Origin: Macrotrachela quadricornifera
Taxonomy: Eukaryota; Rotifera; Eurotatoria; Philodinida; Philodinidae
NCBI GenBank assembly: GCA_022393335.1
Contig: JAJEKB010020406.1
Span: 293,894 to 357,893 of the forward strand
Direction of reading: 5' to 3'
Length of the DNA stretch: 64,000 bases
The notes beneath the pieces are model-generated. The model searched no databases and was not told the origin of the DNA. It was given only the letters and a program-made list of their open reading frames with translations. Shown piece after piece: positions 34,928 to 46,139 of the stretch (the stretch's first letter is position 1; every line of letters begins with the position of its first letter). The translations under genes were made by a program, and so were the position numbers.

Positions 34928-36783
34928 TACATTCTTTCTATCTTATTATTCTATTCAGTTTTTTATATAAACATTAAGTATATACGGGTTTATCGCATTT
35001 AAATATAGTAGTTCTATTATGACTAAACGGAATCTCGATTTCATCATATATAGAACAACCTTTATCATAATTTCATCACTCAGTAATCTCTTGCATTTTA
35101 CATAGAGATTTATTTTTTGATCAACAAACAGAAAGAGATGAAATTTATCTGTAATTCTATCAATATCGATGAGCAAGCAAACTGCTCTTCTAGTGAATAT
35201 GTTCAATAGAAAGATGGAACTTGTATCATTTGTCAGTCTTCTTGACTTTTTTATTTAAACAATAATTTTGATTATTCTCAGGTCATAGAGATTTTTATTT
35301 TGTATCAGAAAAACACTGAAAGTGTTTTGTTTGTTATTCATTTCTTAATAAAAAATGTTGAATGATGAATTATTTCTAAATACGCATTTATTTTATTGAA
35401 GAAGGATTTTGTTTAAAAACAACTAAAAAGTAAAAGAGAATTATTTTCTATGAATTTTTAATTTGTCAAATTGAGTGCAAGATTTTCTATATAAACTGCG
35501 AATATGTTAAAGATAAAATTTTAATCTGGATTAATATTTTTATTTATATAAATTCGTAGAAGGTATTGCGTATAAACAATGACAATGTCAGATTAGATTT
35601 TGTTTTTTATATGACGTAAATTCCTTGGGATAATCCAAAACTAGGGTCATCATGTTTGTTTTTCCTGATTATAAGAAAAAAACATTTTCTTTTTTTATAA
35701 ATATCTAGAGCGTTTTTCTATACTATTTTATTGCACTTTAACTAATGTCATTATGAATTTTTCTTAACATGTTTACTCCTTGTAAGTTATCAATTTTTGT
35801 GTACTTAAAAAGTGAGTACACTATTAAAATCGGTCAGTGTGTCCGTCCGTCCATCCGTCCGTTTATTCGATAACTCTTCACAGTTACATTCGATTGAGCT
35901 GAAATTTTGTGTACAGAATCATCTCATCAATATCTCGATCAAGAGAAGAAGATGAGAAAGATCCGTCAAGAAATAGTTCAGTTATCGAGAAAACTGTCAT
36001 TGTTCACCAGACCATCCCTGAGGGGGGGAGTACAGGGATTTTTTCAAATAAAATTTTTTCTCAGAACTATTTAAAATATATATGAATCGATTCAGTTTTT
36101 AATGCTGATCCCGAATATGATATTAATTTTGAATGAAGTCGTAGTTTTTTTAAGTGAAAGTTGGCTAAACAAGGTCCCAAAATGCACAAAATCTGTATCC
36201 TGAGGCCAGTGTATGTAAATATGTCTCAGGTGACCAATGATTTTGGAGTGTTCTAGATGCATGGCTTTGTCGCTACTAATAAGAGTTATCAAATTGAAAA
36301 AATCCAAACTCGATAGCTATTAATATTGGTGGATTATTATGAAAATACTGATGGCTCTGTGTATCACATATCTTTAATAGATCCATGAGGTTACTTATGA
36401 ACATAATCTCGCTAGATAAAAGCCCAAATCCATTCTGTAATAACTCCTCCTGTTCAGTTTTCTAAGCTGATTACGAATCTGAACTTATTTTCTGTGATTT
36501 CTAAAGATATTCAATCACTTTGAGAGTTGAGTCAATGATCACTTTAGAGGATCGCCTATAGCGTCATCCAAGCTAACTTGGCTCCCCAGTTTTTTTTTAT
36601 TCTTACAATTTAGTGGCAAAAGATATGTCGTTGATGAGATTTATGTCTTGTAGAAAAATAAGCCTAAGATCTCGTGCAGCACATGAGAAAAATCCAAAAT
36701 AACACCTCCCGCAGTGTAATCTTCGGATTTACGCAGTTTTTGACTTCTAGCACTTGTTTTATTTGATAACTTCCTCACTTGAG
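34928..36783. other. Gene-free stretch with a simple-repeat-headed repeat
   Basis: AT-rich up to 35800. From about 35815 (AAAGTGAGTACACTATTAAA) through GTCCGTCCGTCCATCCGTCC to roughly 36740 the sequence looks like a dispersed repeat headed by a GTCC run, with no coding frame. The minus-strand frame 36092-36307 has no motif. Confidence 0.35.
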
Positions 36784-37183
36784 TAAACCCCTCCCCGTAT
36801 TAGAAGACCCCCCTATATTAGAAGACCCCCCTATATTAGAAGACCCCTTTTGGCAAAAAATTTCAAAGACGTATTAGAAGACCCCCCTAATTAGTTAATA
36901 AATTAGTAAAATTAATATTTTACTTAGTAAATTTCCTTAAAAATAAGCGTAATTTTGCGGATTTTCTCTTGTAAATATCGAACGAACAAGGTTTAGATCA
37001 TTACTATACTCTGAAAACCCAAAAAATCTCTTCCTAAAACCTCTAAACTGAAAGGGTTTTTTGGAACACTTTTTTAATTAAAAATTACGGAAGTTAGTGG
37101 ACATAATAAAAGACCCCTTTCGAAATGTTTTACGCTAGGACATAATAGAAGACCCGGGGTCTTCTATTACGGGGGGGGGGTTA
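36784..37183. mobile_element. GAAGACCCC-type MITE, 400 bp
   Basis: Left end TAAACCCCTCCCCGTATTAG; right end, reverse-complemented, TAACCCCCCCCCCGTAATAG. Both continue with AAGACCCC, which recurs in tandem inside the left end (TATTAGAAGACCCC several times) and as a GACCCGGGGTC hairpin at the right. TA at both borders. No coding. A truncated copy lies at 16489-16517. Confidence 0.75.
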
Positions 37184-37871
37184 CTACAAGTAAACATTTT
37201 AACGAAAATTTTTTTATAATTAGGTATGATAAAATATTGTAGAAAACTCGAGTGAAAGACATTCTATCTATTTATGAAAAGAAAGAAAATTTTATTTTAC
37301 TTTATTATAATGAAAAACGGCCATGATGATACTACTTTTTGATTAGCCTAAGTATATAATTGACTTGAGTATTTCTTCTGAGAATCCTTAAAGTGTTAAA
37401 GATACTTTTTTTATTCACTCTATGATTTATAATAAGTGATCTTAGGCTTTTCTATAGAAGATATATTAAAATTAAAATAGTCATATATATTTAATAATTC
37501 TATATGATACCGTAGTTTTGGTAATATCAATTAAGAAAAACATTTTTTTCTAAACACGATAAAAACATTCTTTTTTTAAGTTAGTGTATATAGATGTAAA
37601 TCACTGATGATTCTCTCTGAGAATGTTTATTTAATGTAACTTGTTTACTATAAGATGACTAGATATACACAGGTAAGATATAATTCCATATATAGAGATT
37701 TATCTTCATTTAGACATTATTAACATAGTTGTTTTTCCCTGTGATATGCTATAATACATTATTAATTTGATAGGTAAATAAAAATATTCTACGATGTGTT
37801 TTAGAGTATTGTGAAAAATCCTTTTCAATAGAAATTTTGTGATAGATATTATTCTATTAAATAAAGTGAAT
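37184..37871. other. Upstream region of the frameshifted GPCR
   Basis: Very AT-rich, no frame or repeat end seen. Confidence 0.35.
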
Positions 37872-38878
37872 ATGTCAAATATATCTAATATATCAATAAA
37901 AAATGTTAGTCAAAATGAATCATTATCAAATAGTTATCTTGTTATATCATTATCTCGATCATCTAGATTTTTGAGTATGCTTATTGTTAGTATTCCATGT
38001 ATTATTTCTTCTATATATTATCTTTATAAATTAATTAGTGACAAAAATTTACGTAAACTTCTATATAATCATGTTATTATGGCATTGGTAATAATTTGTT
38101 TATTTTATGTAATTGTTGATATCCCTGAACATTTAATATATTATACACTTGGTTATGTATGGCCACGTGTACCATTTCAATGTATATTATGGTGGTTTGT
38201 TGGTGTTGGAGTTTTTAATATGTTTAGTATAGTAATAGCTTGGGCATCAATTGAACGTTATATATTAGTATTTTATGAAAAATTAATGGATACATTAAGA
38301 AAACGTCTCTTATTTCATTATATTCCATTGATTATGTTGATAACATATGGTTTGATTTTTTATATATATGTTATTGTTTTTCCCCCATGTCAAAGTCAAT
38401 ATATATACGATGCCGACTGGTGTGCTAGTCCATGTTATAGTAGTGTGAAATGTTTGACGCAACAGTTAATGGTATATTCCCAACAATAATCATTGTATTC
38501 TTCAATGGTGCATTATTAATTCGATATGTTTTACAAAAACATCGACTTCGTCAACGTGTTCGTTGGCGACAGTGCAGAAAAATGATCATTCAACTTGTAT
38601 CGATTTCAATGCTTTTTCTTGTATTTAATCTTCCATTGACTGGTTTTGCTGTGGCATTTTTTTTTGGTGCACCTTATGGTTCAGCTGGTCAATATGAATT
38701 CTATACTTATTTTTTATGTCATTTGGTTCCTCTACTTTCACCATCTGTATGTTTATGTTCTTCAACTGACATATTGGTAAAAGTCAAGCAGATTCTATGT
38801 TGCACACATTTACAAACAAGAGTTGAACCACAATTAACTAGAACACGTCGAATGGTAACAACAGCGAACGCTATATAA
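37872..38878 (+). pseudogene. Rhodopsin-like GPCR with one frameshift
   Basis: Starts at ATG 37872 (MSNISNISIKN, like the intact gene at 10131). The first frame carries helices 1-4: a WWFVGVGVFNMFSIV helix 3 followed by ASIERYILVFY with an ERY motif. It runs out at a stop at 38487-38489. Helices 5-7 continue in another frame: FPTIIIVFFNGALLIRYVLQ, then QCRKMIIQLVSISMLFLVF. The shift lies at about 38433-38455, between CYSSV and NGIFPT, judged by lining up with the 10131 gene. No intron signals fit the gap, and one inserted or lost base explains it. Joined length would be about 335 residues, matching the 331 of the intact relative, and no other lesion is seen. So this is either a very young pseudogene or a sequencing error. 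Confidence 0.85.
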
Positions 38879-39603
38879 TTCTTTTGTTGTAATTATCGTT
38901 ATCTGTTTGTCTGCATATTTCCACAGTTAAATAATGATTTCTACTATGATGTTGTATACCCCCATTTTCCACTGGCATTCAACTAGTTAGATTTGCTTAT
39001 TGTAAAACAAATTTAAATCAATGTTAATAAAAGTTCTCGTGATCTATCCATTGAAACATATATTTTTAATCATGATCTCATCAATGACAAATCTCTTGAA
39101 TAACAATGAAAATTAGAACAAAAATAATTCTTTTTCACATTGTTTCACATACAAATTGTCAATCGTTCAAGTGACGGAGAGTCATCCTATTTCCTATAAG
39201 ATGCATATTATCACCTTAAAAAAATTGATTTAAATACCAACGATTATCTTTTCATGTTCTTTGTAACACACATCAATCAACTCATGTAATTGTTAATTTT
39301 ATGGAATTAGCAAGTGATCAACTGGGACATATGAATAAGGATTTAAGATTTTGACATACATCATAATATTTTTCTCTTTAGATGAATTTGCTTCAGAAAT
39401 GACATTCTATAGTGTCTTAAGAGATACAAACAATTTCATGTCGTTATTCACATCCTGTCAGAGCTTCTTTTCTCACACGCAGTGTGTCTTATACAATTCG
39501 ATCGACTCTTTCCAATGGTGCAATCAGATTTTTTATAGCCAAAAGTCTGACCGAGAAAATCTCAAAATACGGTGTTTTTTGTTTACTCAAAAAGTTCATA
39601 TAC
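38879..39603. other. Spacer with the left part of a larger inverted repeat
   Basis: At 39517-39569 the stretch CCAAAAGTCTGACCGAGAAA and its neighbours recur inverted at about 41469-41525, bracketing both the Tc1-like element and the palindrome at 41118-41454. No gene; the frame 39351-39653 has no motif and crosses a transposon border. Confidence 0.45.
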
Positions 39604-40938
39604 TACCGTCAATAAAATCAACGCGACACTTTACATTTTTATCTAAAATATAAATTTCAAGATTAGAAAAAGTTTTCTCGATTATATTTGAGTAGCACGA
39701 TTAAAGGTGTTTATAATACAAAAAATTTTAATATGAAGATACAAATTGTTGATATATTTTCTGAGTCTGTTTAATACATGGTTGCGTAAAATATTTACTA
39801 TTAGATTAACGTGTATTTTGTTTGCCTCCTATTTCGTTACTTGTTAATTTCTTTGAAAATGTATAAACTAACTGAGGAACAACGTTGGTACATCATCGTT
39901 CAATGGGAAAAGGGTCTTTAAATATCCCAGAAGTCGTACGCTCTTTCAATTGTCATCGTAGTGCAGTATATCGCATTATTGATTATTATCATCGACATAA
40001 TGATGTGTATTATACTGATAGATATAATGCTGAGCGTCCATCTTCACCTAATCCAACAGAAATCGAACAACTTGATCGAATTATACAACAAAACAGATTA
40101 ACTACTGCCGCTGAATTACTATCATTAACACACTTTAACACTACTGAACGCACAATAAGACGTTATCGTTTAGCTCTTGGATATTGTTCTCGCAAGTCTG
40201 TTATAAAAGTCAAGATAAACAATTCAAATAAACATAGCCGATATCAATTTGCTATAGCACATCATCATGCTGACATGAAAAAGTATATTTTTGAAGACGA
40301 ATGCTATATAGGCTTTAGAAATACGCAACAGATCGTTTGGTGCAAACGAAGAGAACCAACATCGAAGAAGACAATTTCATCTTTACAAGCTCATATTAAT
40401 TTAATTGCTTTCATTTGGTGTAATGGTTATGTCTTTTATCGATTTAATCCATGGTCAAATAGTGATTGATATTGTGAAAGAGTTGATCTACTTTTATCTG
40501 AACATTTACTACAGTTAAATGGATACCTGTATGTTTCTAATGGTATTAAATGGCACAGAAGTGCTCAGTTTAAACAATGGTGCCATCAATACGATATTGA
40601 ATTATGTGAATGGCGAGGTTATAGCCCCGATTTCAATGCAATTGAGCTGGTCTGGAATATTATGAAGGAAAAAGTTAAGATGAAAAATCCAAAATCGCAG
40701 GAAGAACTCGAGGATGCTGTCGATGAAACTATAGATGGATTATCATTGAGTGTTATTCAAGCATGCATCGGAAAGACTCAGAAAATATATCAACAATTTG
40801 TATCTTCATATTAAAATTTTTTGTATTATAAACACCTTTACTCGTGCTATTCAAATATAACCGGGAAAACTTTTTTTAATCTTGAAATTTATATTTTAGA
40901 TAAAAATGTAAAGTGTCGCGTTAATTTTGTCCACGGTA
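39604..40938. mobile_element. Tc1/IS630-type element with long inverted repeats
   Basis: TA borders at 39604-39605 and 40937-40938. The left arm starts CCGTCAATAAAATCAACGCG; the right arm, reverse-complemented, starts CCGTGGACAAAATTAACGCG. The arms then agree almost base for base through ACACTTTACATTTTTATC to TGATATATTTTCTGAGTCT, about 160 bp each. The right arm (40774-40936) overlaps the last codons of the transposase. Length 1335 bp. Confidence 0.9.
39859..40814 (+). pseudogene. Tc1/IS630-type DD34E transposase, two lesions
   Basis: From ATG 39859 (MYKLTEEQRWYIIVQWEKG) the frame shifts by one base at about 39913 and then runs on from SLNIPEVVRSF. That is a helix-turn-helix region (VVRSFNCHRSAVYRI) followed by a second DNA-binding part (TTERTIRRYRLALGY). 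The catalytic part shows FEDECYIGF (first Asp), YLYVSNGIKWHRS, where the second Asp would be expected but Ser/Asn is seen, and YSPDFNAIELVWNIMKEK with the Glu. An in-frame TGA at 40468-40470 is the second break. About 318 codons in total, a normal size. With the second acidic residue apparently gone, it would be dead even without the breaks. Confidence 0.88.
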
Positions 40939-41117
40939 GATTAAATTACAAATTTGATGATGTCACTAGCTGCCGATGCGGGTCCGGGTAAGCAATTGTA
41001 CCCGAGACCCAAACCGAATTTCTTTTTCATACCCGGCAACCGAACCGACTCGATAGATTTTATCCAGACCTAGGTCCGACTCCGGTTTGCAGTACTCTAA
41101 TCCAAAGTTTTCACATT

Positions 41118-41454
41118 TATTTCAATGGAATTGTGTCAAGATATTCGAGTAAAAGCTATTTATATTCATTCCGTTGATTGCATCAATCGTGAAAATACTT
41201 GTATTTTGTGCAACTCGATGAGTTCTATCGAATGATATACGCAGATCTTCGTTAGCTCTAGATAAGATTTTCAGATTTTTCCTAGCACTATCAATCTGTC
41301 AAAAAATCCTAGTTTGAGCTATTGAAGATTTGAGTACAGAATTGGATAGAGGTCATTGATTTGTACAAAACACAAGTACTTTTAGGATTGACACAGTGAA
41401 GGAAATGAATATAGACAAATTTTCCTCGAATATCTTGCCACAATTTCATTGAAA
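41118..41454. mobile_element. Imperfect palindrome, about 340 bp
   Basis: Left arm TTTCAATGGAATTGTGTCAA, right arm reverse-complemented TTTCAATGAAATTGTGGCAA. Both continue with GATATTCGAG and TATATTCATT, then TGTGCAACTC versus TGTACAAATC. Arms are about 165 bp. No coding; class unknown. Just to the left (40970-41100) is a GC-rich patch with GGGTCCGGGTA and ACCCGAGACCC units, possibly a worn hAT end. Confidence 0.65.
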
Positions 41455-42581
41455 AAAAAACATAGAATTTTGAGATTTTCTCGGTCAGACTTTTGGTTAT
41501 GAAAAATCAGCTTGCATCATTGCATAGTGCTCGTTGAGTTGTACAAGAAATACTGATGAACTGCTTCGACGCGTGTTAATCTGCGAATATTCGCTAGAAA
41601 AATTCGAATCTGCCGCTAACTTCATTAACGTGCAATTTCAATAGAATAAGTGTGATTACATTATTCCATAAAACATTATCCATATCTTAGAAATTTAATT
41701 GTTTGATTACTGATTACATTGTCTAGCAGACTCAATATAGTGAATTTCTAAAAGATATTCAAACAAACTCGTCAACGATTTCGATTGAGTTTGTCCAAAA
41801 TTCGATAAATAATTTCGACTGTGAAAAGATGAAAGAATTGAATATGGTTATCACATATTGATGTGTTAGAATGACATTTTATTTTTATGTTCCGTAGTGA
41901 GATCTAATAATTTCGTTGAATTGTGTAATTACACTCATGAACAGAACAATTAAAATTAACACAGTATGATTCATTTATTTACCCTAATGTCAATTTCAGA
42001 ATTAAATAGCCACGGAAAATTTTTCCAAGTAATAAAATAATGAAAACATATACTTTTTTTAATGATAGAAAAAAAAAACAAGATGAAATATTCTTCAAAG
42101 TTAAAAAAGGAAAGATATTCTTCTATAAAAATCTTCATAAGACGTAGATATTTCTATAAATTTTTTTGAAAAAGTGAGATGGTCAATTTCACAATGAAGT
42201 GTTCGATATGTTTTAATTTACTGATTCAGATTGACTGTCTAAACATTGATTAAAATTGATCATGTTTAGTGTTTATTCTTCGATTAAATATTTTAATAAT
42301 TTAATTTATTTTAGATTTTAATTTGTATCTGATTCGACAAAAATATTTTCAAAGTTTATTCAAATGAAATCATATTGTAATTTAGATTAATTTGTTCTTT
42401 AAAATGCATGATTTTGCTCTAATTAAAACAAAAAAAGATCTGTATTTTTTTCTTCTATTGAAATGCATTGTAAATGTTTTTGACAATCTCATTGGTGTTG
42501 ACAGGAAAAACACAAAATTTTCTCATCGATTTAGATGACACGAAGAAAGTTAAGTTTTATTTTGAAGAATATCAAAGGAAA
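41455..42581. other. Spacer upstream of the GPCR
   Basis: Holds the right part of the inverted repeat noted at 39517-39569, then about 900 bp of AT-rich sequence. An in-frame ATG at 42474 would add 36 residues to the next gene. Confidence 0.35.
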
Positions 42582-43622
42582 ATGAGTATGTTGGATGATG
42601 TTAATATAATAAATAATTTAAATACAATAGTCATTTATATGTATAAGTATATTCTTGTTGGATTTTATATAATTGCTAATATTGGAAATTTAATAAGTGC
42701 ATTTATATTTTTAAAAAAATCTTGGAAGAAAAATGTTTGTGTTTTTTATTTTAAAATTCGATTAATTGTTAATACATGTTATGTAAATTCAAGTATGATT
42801 GGAATGATTTTAATGATTGGTTTTAAAATAGATCTTATGAATTCAAATATATTTATTTGTAAATTGTATTACTATGTATCATTTGTTTGTGCTGCTTTAT
42901 CTCCAACAATATTAATATTTGCATTTGTTGATCGTTTATTAATATCATCTCAAAATGTTGATACACGTTTATACAGTTCAAAACGTTTAGCATATTTTTC
43001 TTTGAGTATATCAATATTATTTTGGATTATTTTTAATTGTCATTTATTTGTTTTTGTGAATATTGAAGAAATAAATGTGGGAATATTTATTTGTTATTAT
43101 GATGTGGATAGAACTTATATGCGTTTTATATCTTATTCAACAGCATTATATAATATGATATTTTGTTTCTCGATGATTATTTTATGTATAATTACATTTA
43201 AAAATGTTCGTCAAATTGTCTCAATACGACGTGATAAACGTCAACATATTCGATCAATGACAAAAAAAGATTTTCAATTATTACGTTGTTTATTTATTCA
43301 TGGAATTGTTTTTATTATCTGTAGTGTTTTATTAAATTTTTATTATGTTTATAATGCTATTACAAAAGAACAAGAACGTACTATGTTAGAACAATCTATT
43401 TATATGTTTTTAGAAGAAATATTTTTAGTTTTTTATGATATATCTTATTCAATCACTTTTTTTATATTTATTATTTTCTCAAAAGCTTTTCGATATGAAG
43501 TTAAACGTGCAATTTATAAATTTATTTGCAAAGACATAACACCATTTCGAGAAGAAGATCAACGACAAGGAAATTTCGGAAAAGATAATATTGAAATTAA
43601 TGTTGTAAATGTTGATGGATGA
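42582..43622 (+). CDS. Rhodopsin-like GPCR, single exon
   Basis: 346 residues from ATG 42582 (MSMLDDVNIINN), or 382 from 42474. I prefer the inner start because it gives a usual short N-terminus before helix 1, while the extra 36 residues are polar and unlike a signal peptide. Seven hydrophobic stretches: YILVGFYIIANIGNLISAFI (helix 1, with the GN..SA pattern), then FVCAALSPTILIFAFVDRLL at helix 3 with DRL at the DRY position, two long helices around FWIIFNCHLFVFV and MIFCFSMIILCIITF, helix 6 after a basic third loop (RRDKRQHIRSMTKKDFQLL), and helix 7 ending FIIFSKAFR. Not closely related to the receptors at 10131 and 37872. It looks more like the peptide-receptor-like orphan families expanded in rotifers. 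Ligand unknown. Confidence 0.85.
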   Translation: MSMLDDVNIINNLNTIVIYMYKYILVGFYIIANIGNLISAFIFLKKSWKKNVCVFYFKIRLIVNTCYVNSSMIGMILMIGFKIDLMNSNIFICKLYYYVSFVCAALSPTILIFAFVDRLLISSQNVDTRLYSSKRLAYFSLSISILFWIIFNCHLFVFVNIEEINVGIFICYYDVDRTYMRFISYSTALYNMIFCFSMIILCIITFKNVRQIVSIRRDKRQHIRSMTKKDFQLLRCLFIHGIVFIICSVLLNFYYVYNAITKEQERTMLEQSIYMFLEEIFLVFYDISYSITFFIFIIFSKAFRYEVKRAIYKFICKDITPFREEDQRQGNFGKDNIEINVVNVDG

Positions 43623-43804
43623 ATATTTTTCTAAATAAAATGTCTTTAGAAAATATAACATTTTTTTTTTTAAGAATTTGTATCAGATTAAACAAAGAAA
43701 CATGTATTTTAAATAAGAAGATTTAAATCTTCTATCAAGAAGAAAACTCTGAAGATTTTAATTCTACGGGACAATACAAATTCGATCTGAAACTAACGCT
43801 AGAC

Positions 43805-43928
43805 CAGAGATGTCCATCGCGGTTGAGAATCTACCGCTGTCGCGCCGCGATGATAATCAAAGAAAGCTACTCGCGCCGTTGTCACTGCCGCCACCGCCAC
43901 CGCAGCAGCGCCACGATGGACATCTCTG
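43805..43928. mobile_element. Short hAT MITE, 124 bp
   Basis: Left end CAGAGATGTCCATCGCGG; right end CCACGATGGACATCTCTG. Outside lie CGCTAGAC (43797-43804) and CTCTAGAC (43929-43936), an 8-bp target duplication with one difference. The interior is GC-rich (CGCC/GCGC runs), unlike the surroundings. Related ends are at about 17910-17930 and 48284-48330. Confidence 0.8.
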
Positions 43929-43936
43929 CTCTAGAC

Positions 43937-44995
43937 GTACGAGATCAAGCTTTTTAAATTCCGATCCTTAGTATCATCTAAATTAAGAAAGACAACTGAT
44001 TTTTCTAGTAGAAATTTTATCAGAGCGCCACATATTGATCGATTGCTCGAAAATAATGGTGAGAGGAGATCGATGAGTTTTAATCTGCATAATACCATGA
44101 TCGAGTTCAACTGATTTTCATAATCTACATAATAGACAAAACAATTTCAAATCAAATTCTAAAGTCAAAAGACTTACAATATTAAGTTAAAACTTATTTT
44201 ATTTTGAATATCAGATAATCTACTCCATCAATGTAAATCCATTAGCTTATTTTTCTCGCAAAAATTAATAAGAATTAGAGGATTTGTTTGTTTAATCCAT
44301 AATTAGAATATATTCCGTAGAATGTGTTAAATCTATTTAAATCAACATTTGGATAAAGCTATTCTTGAATAGATTTTATACTGTTAACTGTATAAATCAT
44401 AGAAGCAACAGCAATAAATTGAGATGTTACAAAAAAAAACGACGATTAAATGCTAGAGAAAAAAATATATAGTAATCTAAACAAAATATAGCATGTTCCA
44501 AATCTCAAAAAACTTCTCCTTCATCATACTATCAATATTCTATAAAAGATATCCAAGCCAAGAGAATACTAACTATTGTTGGTGCCAAAAAAGAATGTAT
44601 CTCGATATTTTTTAAATATCTCGCGAACGGAAGCAGTTAGACGCCTGCATTTTTCACCATGCAAAAGAGAAATGAGAGGAAAGTAAAGTGATATTAAACT
44701 ATTATGATTTGTATTGATCAAATTGGCCAGCAGTTTTCGAAAAAAATTTTCAAAGTGACTATCAATTGTAATTTAGTCGATCTACACAATGTTCATCCAT
44801 TTATCGTATTTCATTCAAAAGTTATAAGCATTTTACTAATAGCCTTTTTGATTGGTATTGAACGGTTTTTGATAGAATAATCTTTGTTTGACTTCAAACA
44901 AATAAAACATTTGGAATCAGCACACAAAACTGCATCGAATTATGTGTATTTCAAATCCTTTTTGCGACTTTTTTTTTCGGACAAATTTTGATCCC
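43937..44995. other. Gene-free stretch
   Basis: AT-rich. Around 44600-44960 the sequence is a little more complex and may be an old repeat (CTCGCGAACGGAAGCAGTTA), but I see no matching copy in this window and no frame. Confidence 0.35.
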
Positions 44996-45456
44996 CTGGT
45001 CTCTTTCAGAAATGGGGATGGGTCGAATAAAGAAATTCAATAAAAATAACTATTTATTGATTAGTGATGAATCCTTTTGTGAAACACGATCTGCAAGAGA
45101 GTGTTAAAGTGCTTAAGGGGAGAAATTTGGGCTCTCCCCAGAGATCGTGACCGACGGGGATGAAGCATCACCGAGTACATTTTTATAGGAGTAAATCATC
45201 GCAGATCGTGACCGGCATCACAACTAAGGAATGCCATCACAAGCTGTGACCAACAGCCAAAAGTAGCGTCACAGATCGTAATCGATAGCGAAAACAGTTA
45301 TATTGTGTTTCACATTTTAATCCCGTAGGGATTGCGCGACACAGTTTTTTATCTTGCAATAGTGTATTATAAGTTCAAAACCCATTATTGACTATTCATA
45401 GAATTTTTCTATCGAATTTCGTTGTTCGACCCATCCCCATTCCTAAGAGGGACCAG
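44996..45456. mobile_element. Element with CTGGTC(T/C)CT inverted ends, 461 bp
   Basis: Left end CTGGTCTCTTTCAGAAATGG then GGATGGGTCGAA; right end, reverse-complemented, CTGGTCCCTCTTAGGAATGG then GGATGGGTCGAA. The middle has several GATCGTGACCG/CACAGATCGT units. It abuts a piggyBac fragment on its right. No coding; class unknown. Confidence 0.7.
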
Positions 45457-45690
45457 CAAGTCAATCCAAGCGCAAAATCACTGATCGCAAGCTCGAAGAA
45501 AAGAAGAAGCTGCGTACAATATTTGCAAATGCTGTGTTGGTTGATACCGGAAAAGTAGGAAACAATAACCAAGAGAAGCGAATGTGACGACAGAAAAGAA
45601 AATAAAAACCTTTTGTTTTTATTGATTGTGAGAAGTTTTCTTAAAACAATTGTTTTAACAAGAAGCATCACGCTATACAATAAAGGTTTC
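45457..45690 (+). pseudogene. piggyBac transposase C-terminal fragment, third copy
   Basis: Starts at the border of the inserted element and reads like the copy at 17090-17300: a SQSKRKITDRKLEE patch, then GKVGNNNQEK, then the remains of the zinc tail and AAGAAGCATCACGCTATACA at the end. Several frameshifts and stops. No TTAA end was found on the right. Open frames on the minus strand (45396-45728) are shadows. Confidence 0.65.
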
Positions 45691-46139
45691 AAACAGCATA
45701 AGAAAAAAGACAAATAAAATGTTTTCATATAAACTTTCCTGTCAAAGTGTAAAAATACAAAATGTCTTTATCGACACATGTAGCTCTTTATTTTATCAGT
45801 TACACAAACTTTACAAAGAAAATCTTGACTTAAGAATAGATGAAAATGCAGGCATAAACAAGAAATACTTACATTCACCTATCCATTCTCAATTCAGCTT
45901 TAATGATGTGCATCCGTTTGATCGTTAATATTGTTGTCTCTTATATTGATTGATGATTTGTTTTTTACTCTATTAATCAAGCGCTTTTGAATCAAAGTAA
46001 ATAGAGGCAATATAGTCATTTTAACTATAATAAAGAGAAGTCCAAACAAGTCCAAGCATAACACTAAAATGAGAGAATAAAATATAAAATCATATCATAA
46101 CTTCAAATGTCATATGCAGAATAAATATTATTCAATGAT

